NCBI GenBank assembly: GCA_964573795.1
Contig: CAZNMF010000079.1
Span: 1-5,725 of the forward strand
DNA: 5,725 nt
Reading direction: 5' to 3'
Origin: CAZNMF01 sp964573795
GTDB taxonomy: Bacteria > Acidobacteriota > Vicinamibacteria > Vicinamibacterales > SCN-69-37
Numbering within the stretch: position 1 is the first letter of the stretch; every line of letters begins with the position of its first letter. Shown here piece after piece: positions 1 through 5,420 of the stretch. The notes beneath the pieces were generated by a model, which was not told where the DNA came from, did no database searches, and saw nothing but the letters and a program-made list of their open reading frames with translations. The position numbers were made by a program, and so were the translations under genes.

Positions 1-2310
1 GGCCGGCGCGCGGCCGTTCGTCAGCTCCTTGAAGCGCGAGTACGCGCCCGCCGAGACGAACGGCTGGCCGTAGATCTGCACGGTCAGCGTCGGGCGCACG
101 GTGTAGTCGACGCGCACCGTGATGTTGACCGTGCGCTGATCGAGACGGCCGAAGACGTAGTGCGTCCGGCCGCCCGCGTCGTCTTCGTTGGCGACCCACT
201 GGCTGTCGGCGACGTTGTGGCTGACGTCGAGCGAGAGGCGCGTCGACCACGACGTCGCCGGACGAATCGTCACGCCGTTGGAGACGTACCAGTTGTACGA
301 GCCGTGCTGATTGTTGTACCAGTCCGTCTCGTGATTGAACGCGACGATCTTGTGGTCGTTCGTGTTCACGTAGCCCCAGCCGTTGACGTTGCCCGGCACG
401 AGCGCCCCGGGCCCGCCGCGCGTGCGCCGATCGTCGAACGTCGTGCCGTTGACGTTGATGCCCGATCCGATCGACCAGTTGTTCGAGAACGTCCAGTGCG
501 AGTTGATGTTGCCGCCGCGATCGAGCCAGTCGCCGTCGAAGTTCCAGCCCGCCCACTGGTTGAAGTTGATGTTCTTGCGCTTGACGCGGCCCTTCGGCAC
601 GTCGCTGCGCACCTGGAACCACGCGTTCTGCCAGATCTGATCGGATCGCGAGCTGAAGCCGAGGTCGTTGATCTCGAAGCCCGGCGAGCGATAGCCGGTG
701 TTGACGTTGAACAGCGTCTTCGTCCCGCTGATCTTGCCGATGCTGATCTCGCCGGCGTGCCCTTGCAGCGACGTGCGCAGCGGATCGTAGGTCAGCGCCT
801 TCGCGTCCGGCCGCTGCAGGCTGTGGACCGTGCTCGTCTGCAGCCGATCGATCGCCTCGGCGGATCCGTGCACGGTGCTGCCGCTCCAGGAGCCCTGGAG
901 GCTGTAGCGGCCGTGGCCGAACCGCCAGTCGCCGTCGACGTCGCCGACGAACGCGGACTTCGGCAGGAACGACAGCTCCGGGCTGAGCGATCGCCGCGTG
1001 CTCGTCATCATCACGCTGAGGCGCGAGTTGTTGGCGAACTCGCGGCTCACGCGGCCGACCGAGTAGTTCGTCACCGGCTCGACCGGCGTGCGCGTGATCG
1101 CCGACGACGGACCGCCGGCCACGCGCGCGTCCTCCGAGGAGGTGACCGCGTGCAGACCGCCAATGGCGAACTTGCCGACCTTGCCCGTCAGCTTCGCGGC
1201 CGCGAGGATCGTCGTGTTCGCCGGCTGCGTCTCGAAGCCGCCGTCGGGCACGTCGGGCGATCCCTGCGGCGATCGGCCGATGCGCCGTGAATAGAACAGG
1301 TTGTTGAACGACAGGTTCCCGGAGCCCTCGACGAAGAACGGCCGGCGCTCGGAGAAGAACGTCTCGAATCCGCTGAGATTGACGACCGCCGGATCGGCCT
1401 CGACCTGGCCGAAGTCGGGATTGACGGTGCCGGTGAGCGTGAGGCCCGGCGCGACCTGATATTTCATGTCGAGGCCCATCGCCGCGCCGGGATCCGGCGA
1501 GCGACGCAGCGGATCGCCGGACGCGACGGGCGAGGTCTGCACGTTGGCGACGACGAACGGCATCAGCTCGAGGCGCTTCTGCGGGCCGCTGCGCTGCACG
1601 CCGCGCAGCTCGCCGAACGACGACACGAACCCGCTCGCGCTGCGCGCGAGCAGCGGCCACGTCGACGTCTCCTGCAGATGCGCGATCGTGCGCATCGTCG
1701 CGAAGCCGAGCGCGTCGGTGCGGCCGCCGCGGAAGCGCAGTTGCGAGAAGGGAATGCGATACTCGGCCTCCCAGCCGGTCGCTGTGCGCCGTGCGGCGAC
1801 GTCCCACACCGCGTCCCAACTGTCGTCGCTGTTCGTGTCGTTGTACCAGTAGCGGTCGTACTTCACGCCTGCGACGTTGACGCCGAACTCGAACGCCGTG
1901 CGGCGATCGTGGAAGGAATCGATCAGCACCGACAGCCAGTCCGAGGGCGACACGTCGTCGCGCCTCGTGAGCAGGCCGACGAGCGTGCGCGGATCGGGCT
2001 CGGTGGCGCGGACGGCGATGTAGAGCGCGGTGGCGTCAAAGACGACCTGGACGGATGTGCCGTGTGTCGCGGGCGCGCCCTCGTGCGGATCGCGCTGGCG
2101 GAATTCGGAAACGCTGGACGCCTGCGTCCAGACCGCATCGGAGAGATCACCGTCGACTTTCACGGTGCCCGCGCCCGCGGCGATGGCGAGCGCGTCGAGC
2201 GTGGCGACTGCCGCGGCCGGCGCCGGAGGCGCGGCGATGCCGGATACCCGCGTCGCGCCCACAACGGCGCATCCCAGGCACACGACCACCGTGCCGATCC
2301 ACTTGCCCAC
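1..2310 (-). CDS. DUF5916 outer-membrane protein with N-terminal CBM9-like domain, 3' end cut by the window
   Basis: The frame is open for 770 codons without a stop and leaves the window at the C-terminal side. It begins at a GTG preceded by AAGGGAGG with 8-nt spacing; another in-frame GTG lies 27 bp upstream but lacks such a site. Residues 1-27 look like a Sec signal peptide: K3, a hydrophobic stretch at 5-19, then a possible cut after GIAA. Residues about 45-240 resemble a CBM9-like carbohydrate-binding fold, starting with VDGDLSDAVW (52-61). Residues about 270-770 match DUF5916, with family hallmarks NPDFGQVEADPAVV (297-310), ERRPFFVEG (321-329), LFYSRRIGR and, near the edge, YTVRPTLTVQIYGQPFVSAG. 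The later part is rich in alternating polar/hydrophobic stretches with W/Y/N, consistent with an outer-membrane beta-barrel. The family's biochemical function is not known; a surface or transport role is inference. From memory of the family, roughly 100 C-terminal residues are probably missing. Confidence 0.93.
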   Translation of the reverse strand, partial: MGKWIGTVVVCLGCAVVGATRVSGIAAPPAPAAAVATLDALAIAAGAGTVKVDGDLSDAVWTQASSVSEFRQRDPHEGAPATHGTSVQVVFDATALYIAVRATEPDPRTLVGLLTRRDDVSPSDWLSVLIDSFHDRRTAFEFGVNVAGVKYDRYWYNDTNSDDSWDAVWDVAARRTATGWEAEYRIPFSQLRFRGGRTDALGFATMRTIAHLQETSTWPLLARSASGFVSSFGELRGVQRSGPQKRLELMPFVVANVQTSPVASGDPLRRSPDPGAAMGLDMKYQVAPGLTLTGTVNPDFGQVEADPAVVNLSGFETFFSERRPFFVEGSGNLSFNNLFYSRRIGRSPQGSPDVPDGGFETQPANTTILAAAKLTGKVGKFAIGGLHAVTSSEDARVAGGPSSAITRTPVEPVTNYSVGRVSREFANNSRLSVMMTSTRRSLSPELSFLPKSAFVGDVDGDWRFGHGRYSLQGSWSGSTVHGSAEAIDRLQTSTVHSLQRPDAKALTYDPLRTSLQGHAGEISIGKISGTKTLFNVNTGYRSPGFEINDLGFSSRSDQIWQNAWFQVRSDVPKGRVKRKNINFNQWAGWNFDGDWLDRGGNINSHWTFSNNWSIGSGINVNGTTFDDRRTRGGPGALVPGNVNGWGYVNTNDHKIVAFNHETDWYNNQHGSYNWYVSNGVTIRPATSWSTRLSLDVSHNVADSQWVANEDDAGGRTHYVFGRLDQRTVNITVRVDYTVRPTLTVQIYGQPFVSAGAYSRFKELTNGRAPA

Positions 2311-2318
2311 GAGCGACG

Positions 2319-2326
2319 CCTCCCTT
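2319..2326 (-). promoter_or_regulatory. Ribosome binding site selecting the GTG start of the DUF5916 gene
   Basis: Read on the minus strand this is AAGGGAGG, eight bases before the GTG at 2310. It decides the start: the frame stays open upstream past 2400, but the upstream in-frame GTG at 2337 has no comparable purine-rich site, and the signal peptide fits a start at 2310. Confidence 0.75.
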
Positions 2327-2436
2327 GCGCGTGCCACCGCGACGCGCGTTCCGTGAAACCGAACCCGGATGAAGGACCGAAGTTGCGTGGCCCGGGAACT
2401 TAGACGGTGTCGACTGCCGGACGGTTGACGTGCCGC

Positions 2437-2451
2437 CGCACGAATCGTGCG
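2437..2451. repeat. 15-bp palindrome in the gap between the WYL and DUF5916 genes
   Basis: CGCACGA and TCGTGCG form perfect 7-bp inverted arms around a single A. It lies about 130 bp upstream of the DUF5916 start and 90 bp past the WYL stop. No clear promoter was found around it. It could be an operator for a dimeric regulator or a chance palindrome in GC-rich sequence; nothing in the sequence decides between these. Confidence 0.35.
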
Positions 2452-2515
2452 CACATGAGAAGGACGGCGCGTGGCCGGTGGATGTTAGCGACGGGGTGGT
2501 GTCGACGATGGCGAT

Positions 2516-2538
2516 CGGGCGGCCCCCGTCGCCGCCCG
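2516..2538 (-). terminator. GC hairpin directly behind the WYL gene, possible terminator
   Basis: CGGGCGGC (2516-2523) and GCCGCCCG (2531-2538) are perfect 8-bp inverted arms with a 7-nt loop. The hairpin begins two bases after the WYL stop codon (TAG, 2543-2541). No U-run follows on the minus strand, so it is not a classical intrinsic terminator. It could be a weak or Rho-assisted terminator, or a 3' stabilising structure that lets some transcription continue into the DUF5916 gene. Confidence 0.4.
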
Positions 2539-2540
2539 TA

Positions 2541-3521
2541 CTAATACATCGCAGCCGCCTCGCGGCATTCGTCGGCGATGGCCTTGGCGAGCGACGCGGG
2601 CTGCACGACTTTCGCGGCCGATCCGAAGCCCAGCACCCAGCTGCGCAGCGCCGAGTCGTTACACACGTGTAACGTGAGCCGGACGCCGCCGTCGGGCAGA
2701 TCGTCGATCTGCTGCGACTCGTGCCAGACGCGTCCGCGCACGACGAGCGCCACGCGCGGCGCGAAGACGATCTCGACGCGCTCCGGCTCGCCCCAGAAGA
2801 CGCCCATCGACGATCGAAACAGATCGGCCGGCAGCTCGCGCGTCTTCTTGAAGGTGTCTTCGCCGACCGACAGGCGTTCGATGCGCTCGGCCGCGAACGT
2901 GCGGAACTCGTCGTACTGCGGGACCCAAGCGACGAGATACAAGCCGCCGTTGGCCAGCGCGAGCCGGTACGGATGCACGACGTACGACTTCGATCGATTG
3001 CTCGCCGCCGAGAAGTAGCGCATCTCGACGATGCGCCGATCGCGCGCGGCGTCGAGCAGGCGGCGCGTGACGTCGACCAGCGCCGTGGACACCGCGGCGT
3101 GCGCGCGCGGTCCGGTCTTGGCGGAGATCACGTGCGGCAGCGTCGACAGGAACTCGCGCATGCGCGGATTGAGCGCGTGCTCGATCTTCGCGAACGCCGC
3201 CTTCAGCTCGTCGGCGAGCGGCCATCCGGACAGGCCTTCGACGACCGCCCGGCTCAGGTACAGCGCGGCTACGTCCGCCACGGTCAGGCCTTCCTGGACT
3301 GCGCGAAACGGCGCCGCGTCCAGCCGCCACCGCTTCGTCTCGTTCTCCTCGCCCTCGTCGTAGACCGCGAATCCCGCCTCCTGCAGGGCCTGCAGGTCGC
3401 GGCGAATCGTGCGGGTCGACACCCGCACCTGCGTTGCCAGCTCGTGGATCGTGACGCCCGTGCGACGGGCCTCGATCTCCCTGAGGATCTGCCACTGCCG
3501 AATGACTTCCGCGTTGCGCAT
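2541..3521 (-). CDS. HTH-WYL (YafY/DeoR-like) transcriptional regulator
   Basis: A complete 326-residue protein. Residues about 5-67 form a winged helix-turn-helix: a first helix with IRQWQILREIEARR, then TIHELATQVRVSTRTIRRDLQALQEAG, where VSTRTIRRDL (34-43) is the recognition helix, then a wing rich in E and K. The WYL domain spans about 135-220, with DRRIVEMRYFS (161-171), VVHPYRL (181-187) and GGLYLVAW (192-199); the name motif reads LYL here, a common variation. Residues about 230-326 match the C-terminal WCX extension. Family members bind DNA as regulators and WYL domains are thought to sense a ligand, often a nucleotide or nucleic acid; the ligand here cannot be told. The ATG at 3521 was chosen because the HTH starts just after it; the site before it (CCGGCAGC) is weak. 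The frame stays open far upstream, but that part only reads the glutamate dehydrogenase gene out of frame. The next gene on this strand is the DUF5916 gene, 230 bp downstream. Confidence 0.93.
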   Translation of the reverse strand: MRNAEVIRQWQILREIEARRTGVTIHELATQVRVSTRTIRRDLQALQEAGFAVYDEGEENETKRWRLDAAPFRAVQEGLTVADVAALYLSRAVVEGLSGWPLADELKAAFAKIEHALNPRMREFLSTLPHVISAKTGPRAHAAVSTALVDVTRRLLDAARDRRIVEMRYFSAASNRSKSYVVHPYRLALANGGLYLVAWVPQYDEFRTFAAERIERLSVGEDTFKKTRELPADLFRSSMGVFWGEPERVEIVFAPRVALVVRGRVWHESQQIDDLPDGGVRLTLHVCNDSALRSWVLGFGSAAKVVQPASLAKAIADECREAAAMY

Positions 3522-3531
3522 GCTGCCGGAT

Positions 3532-3564
3532 GACCGGAAATTCCCAGGCCGGGACCGGGAAATT
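3532..3564. repeat. Tandem direct repeat over the WYL promoter, candidate operator
   Basis: GACCGGAAATT (3532-3542) recurs as GACCGGGAAATT (3553-3564). The starts are 21 bp apart, two turns of B-DNA, so both copies face the same side of the helix. The second copy overlaps the -10 box and the first lies in the leader, a position suited to repression. Autoregulation by the WYL protein is an inference. Confidence 0.45.
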
Positions 3565-3567
3565 ATA
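3562..3567 (-). promoter_or_regulatory. Perfect TATAAT -10 box for the WYL gene
   Basis: The minus strand reads CGCTATAATTTCCC, an AT-rich island in very GC-rich DNA, 40 bp before the WYL ATG. That predicts a leader of roughly 33 nt. No good -35 hexamer lies 16-18 bp upstream (candidates read GGGCTC, CGGGCT or ACGGGC), so the promoter may need an activator or be naturally weak. Confidence 0.55.
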
Positions 3568-3648
3568 GCGGCAGGGCCGGCTGGAGCCCGTTGGCGCGGC
3601 CTGCCGGACGCCACGGACAGGGAACGGCCCTTGCACAGAAGGGGGATG

Positions 3649-3669
3649 ACCGGGTTTGTCACACCCGGT
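3649..3669. repeat. Inverted repeat upstream of the small orphan gene
   Basis: ACCGGGT (3649-3655) and ACCCGGT (3663-3669) are perfect 7-bp arms separated by TTGTCAC. The repeat ends 14 bp before the ribosome binding site of the gene at 3696. With the preceding G its left arm reads GACCGGGT, sharing the GACCGGG core seen in the repeat over the WYL promoter. It could be an operator or an RNA hairpin in the leader. I could not place a convincing -35/-10 pair for the small gene; TATCCT at 3673-3678 is only a weak -10 candidate. Confidence 0.4.
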
Positions 3670-3682
3670 TCGTATCCTCGGC

Positions 3683-3689
3683 AAGGAGG
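3683..3689 (+). promoter_or_regulatory. Strong ribosome binding site of the small orphan gene
   Basis: AAGGAGG is followed by six bases and then ATG at 3696. It is close to a consensus Shine-Dalgarno site and the best one in the window. It is the main reason to believe that the 69-codon frame downstream is a real gene. Confidence 0.75.
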
Positions 3690-3695
3690 CTCGAC

Positions 3696-3905
3696 ATGAA
3701 CCGATTCGACGGAAACCTTGCCCGCCAGCTCGACCTGCTGCCCGCGGCCGAGCCGACGGCGCCGACGCCGGTGCGCCACGCCGCGGTCCCCGCGCGGCCG
3801 AACTTCAAGCTGCTCAAGCAGGACGTCTACGCCGAGCTGCTGCGCCGCCGCCGTCGCGCGCAGATCGCCGCGCGCCACGCGCTGGAGCGCGCGGAAGAAA
3901 TGTAG
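3696..3905 (+). CDS. Small basic orphan protein of 69 residues
   Basis: I do not recognise this protein. Residues 1-17 are mixed and mildly hydrophobic (FDGNLARQLDLLP), 18-35 are a Pro/Ala-rich linker, and 36-69 are likely one amphipathic, strongly basic helix beginning FKLLKQDVYAELL, with five arginines at 50-54, ending in acidic ERAEEM. There is no signal peptide, membrane segment or cysteine, so a cytosolic protein, perhaps binding nucleic acid or another protein, is possible but unproven. Support for a real gene comes from the AAGGAGG site and from the frame ending just where the intergenic region begins. It is divergent from the WYL gene and convergent with the glutamate dehydrogenase gene. 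Its TAG stop lies inside the GTAGGGGC palindrome, so the C-terminus may have been reshaped by that element. A longer in-frame start at 3591 is possible but has no good ribosome binding site. Confidence 0.72.
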   Translation: MNRFDGNLARQLDLLPAAEPTAPTPVRHAAVPARPNFKLLKQDVYAELLRRRRRAQIAARHALERAEEM

Positions 3906-3938
3906 GGGCGGCCCCCTGTGGCCGCCCCGCCGTCCTAC
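3902..3938. repeat. GTAGGGGC-type palindromic repeat acting as a bidirectional hairpin between convergent genes
   Basis: The core is GGGGCGGCC (3905-3913) and GGCCGCCCC (3920-3928), a perfect 9-bp stem with a CCCTGT loop. Outer bases GTAGG (3902-3906) and CCTAC (3934-3938) are also complementary; they contain the TAG stop codons of the genes on both sides. It fills the 29-bp gap and could stop transcription from either side, though there is no U-run. The form GTAGGGGCGgcc...GTGGccGCCCC resembles a dispersed intergenic palindrome I recall from several GC-rich bacterial genomes; I have not searched for it. Confidence 0.6.
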
Positions 3939-5350
3939 GGAAACACGCCGAGGTCCAGATACGACCGCGCGATCTTGTCGATCGCCGTGCGGAACGCGGC
4001 CGCGCGCAGATCGCCGAGATCGGGATTCTGCTTGAACGCCTCTCGAATGCCCTGATACCCGACGACCATCGTCTCCTCCAGCCCGGAGTTGACGATGTCC
4101 TGCTCGTCCGCGCCGTGCACGAGCATGCGCCGTTCGTCGTCGGACAACGTCTTGCCCGTCAGCATCTCGAGCGCGCGGACGAAGCGCGCCTCGTCGGCTT
4201 CTTCCAGGCGCTTCTCGAGCCGGCCGAAGCGCACGTGCGAGAGATTCTTCAGCCATTCGAAGTAGGACACCGTCACGCCGCCCGCGTTCGCATAGACGTC
4301 GGGGATGACGAGCAGGCCGCGCTCCCGAAAGATCGTCTCCGCGTCCGGCGTCGTCGGGCCGTTGGCGCCTTCGAGGATGACGCGCGCCTTGATGCGCGGC
4401 GCGTTGTCCTTCGTCAGCACGTTCTCGAGCGCGGCGGGAATCAGGATGTCCGCGTCGAGCTCGAGCGCCGCGGCCGTCGGCGTGATGTCGCGCGCGCCGG
4501 GGAAGCCGAGGATCGAGCCGCGGTTGCGGCGATGCGCGGCGACTTCGTCGGGATCGAGGCCCTTCGGATTGGCGATCGCGCCGTCGTACTCCGCGATCGC
4601 CACGATGATCGCGCCGCCTTCGCGGCAGAACTTCGCGGCGTGATAGCCGACGTTGCCGAGGCCCTGCACGATCACGCGCTTGCCGTCGAGGCCGGGCGAG
4701 AGGCCGAGCGCGCGCATGTCCTCCGCGACGTTGCACGCTTCGCGCAGCGCGAAGTACAGCCCGCGTCCCGTCGCTTCGCGGCGGCCGCGCACGCCGCCCT
4801 CGGCGATCGGCTTGCCCGTGACGCAGCCGAGCCCGTCGAGCGCGCCGGGATTGAGCGCGAGGTACGTGTCGACGATCCACGCCATCTCGCGCTCGCTCGT
4901 GCCGTAGTCGGGCGCGGGCACGTCGGTGCCGGGGCCGATGAAGTTCTTGCGGATCAGCTCGTGCGTGTAGCGCCGCGTGATCCGCTCGAGCTCGTCGAGC
5001 TGATAGCGCTTCGGATCGATCTGCACCGCGCCTTTCGCGCCGCCGAACGGCAGATCGACGATCGCGCACTTGTACGTCATCAGCGCGGCGAGCGCTTTGA
5101 CTTCTTCTTCATCCACGAACGGCGCGTACCGGATGCCGCCCTTGGTCGGCATCTTGTGGTGGCTGTGCTCCACGCGCCACGCGGTGATTGTCTCGAACGT
5201 GCCGTCCGGCCGCCGGACGGGGAACGAGAAGCGGTAGATGCTGTTGCACGCCTTGATGACGTCGAGCAGGCCTTTGGGATACGGCGTGCCCGCGGCCGCG
5301 CGATCGAAGTACTGGTTGACGAAGTCGAACATGCTGCCGGGCTGCGACAT
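3935..5350 (-). CDS. gdhA: Glutamate dehydrogenase of the Glu/Leu/Phe/Val family, animal-mitochondrial-like type
   Basis: A complete 471-residue cytosolic enzyme that interconverts glutamate and 2-oxoglutarate plus ammonium using NAD(P). The substrate domain holds KGGIRYAP (K70), TYKCAIVDLPFGGAKG (K94, K106) and GPGTDVPAPDYGT, where D148 is the expected catalytic aspartate. The coenzyme domain holds CVTGKPIAEGG, RREATGRG and the Rossmann motif GLGNVG (230-235), then IAEYDG, where E254 at the end of the second strand favours NAD over NADP (inference). GSILGFP, EGANGPTTPDAE and DVYANAGGVTVSYFEWLKN follow. The region from NLSHVRFGRL (369-378) to ADEQDIVNSGL (414-424) is long and resembles the antenna region of animal mitochondrial enzymes. 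Glutamate rather than leucine or another amino acid is favoured by this similarity but not proven. The ATG at 5350 has AGGAG seven bases before it. The gene converges on the small orphan gene and diverges from the esterase gene, with 70 bp between starts, so it is probably transcribed alone. Confidence 0.94.
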   Translation of the reverse strand: MSQPGSMFDFVNQYFDRAAAGTPYPKGLLDVIKACNSIYRFSFPVRRPDGTFETITAWRVEHSHHKMPTKGGIRYAPFVDEEEVKALAALMTYKCAIVDLPFGGAKGAVQIDPKRYQLDELERITRRYTHELIRKNFIGPGTDVPAPDYGTSEREMAWIVDTYLALNPGALDGLGCVTGKPIAEGGVRGRREATGRGLYFALREACNVAEDMRALGLSPGLDGKRVIVQGLGNVGYHAAKFCREGGAIIVAIAEYDGAIANPKGLDPDEVAAHRRNRGSILGFPGARDITPTAAALELDADILIPAALENVLTKDNAPRIKARVILEGANGPTTPDAETIFRERGLLVIPDVYANAGGVTVSYFEWLKNLSHVRFGRLEKRLEEADEARFVRALEMLTGKTLSDDERRMLVHGADEQDIVNSGLEETMVVGYQGIREAFKQNPDLGDLRAAAFRTAIDKIARSYLDLGVFP

Positions 5351-5357
5351 GGACGCG

Positions 5358-5362
5358 CTCCT
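5358..5362 (-). promoter_or_regulatory. Ribosome binding site of the glutamate dehydrogenase gene
   Basis: The minus strand reads AGGAG, then seven bases, then ATG at 5350. This supports that ATG over the internal ATG six codons later. Confidence 0.65.
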
Positions 5363-5363
5363 G

Positions 5364-5392
5364 GTGACGCGGGGGGACGCGTCGAGTATTCT
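5364..5392 (+). promoter_or_regulatory. Candidate promoter of the esterase gene
   Basis: GTGACG (5364-5369) and TATTCT (5387-5392) each match four of six consensus bases and are 17 bp apart. A start of transcription near 5399 would give a short leader holding the AGGAG site. The two divergent starts are separated by only 70 bp, so the promoter of the dehydrogenase must share this stretch; I could not place it confidently. Confidence 0.35.
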
Positions 5393-5407
5393 CTATCACT
5401 CGCTTCC

Positions 5408-5412
5408 AGGAG
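5408..5412 (+). promoter_or_regulatory. Ribosome binding site of the esterase gene
   Basis: AGGAG lies eight bases before ATG at 5421. Another in-frame ATG at 5427 is 14 bases away, too far for this site, and the ATG at 5417 is out of frame, so 5421 is the best start. Confidence 0.6.
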
Positions 5413-5420
5413 ATCGATGC

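Noticed and set aside
160..1290. A 376-codon plus-strand frame
   Set aside because: It is the antisense shadow of the DUF5916 gene. The product is an Arg/Val/Ala-rich low-complexity sequence with no ribosome binding site, as expected opposite a strongly GC3-biased gene.
1..2310. Possible lipoprotein nature of the DUF5916 protein because of cysteines C11 and C14 in the signal peptide
   Set aside because: The residues before them (VVV-C and CLG-C) do not fit a normal lipobox, and an ordinary Sec cleavage site further on fits better.
1678..2403. A 241-codon plus-strand frame over the start of the DUF5916 gene
   Set aside because: It is antisense to clear family motifs and signal peptide, is Arg-rich, and has no recognisable domain.
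2425..2453. A TTGACG hexamer on the plus strand suggesting a promoter in the 2311-2540 gap
   Set aside because: No acceptable -10 box follows at 16-18 bp, and there is no plus-strand gene downstream for it to serve.
2430..2672. An 80-codon plus-strand frame across the gap and the end of the WYL gene
   Set aside because: No ribosome binding site or domain is visible, and half of it is antisense to the conserved WYL C-terminal region.
2541..5069. An 842-codon open frame on the minus strand that could be read as a giant fusion protein ending in the WYL regulator
   Set aside because: Its first half reads the glutamate dehydrogenase gene out of frame and gives Arg-rich, motif-free sequence, and the middle crosses the small gene and the promoter region. 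Only the part from 3521 onward is a real protein.
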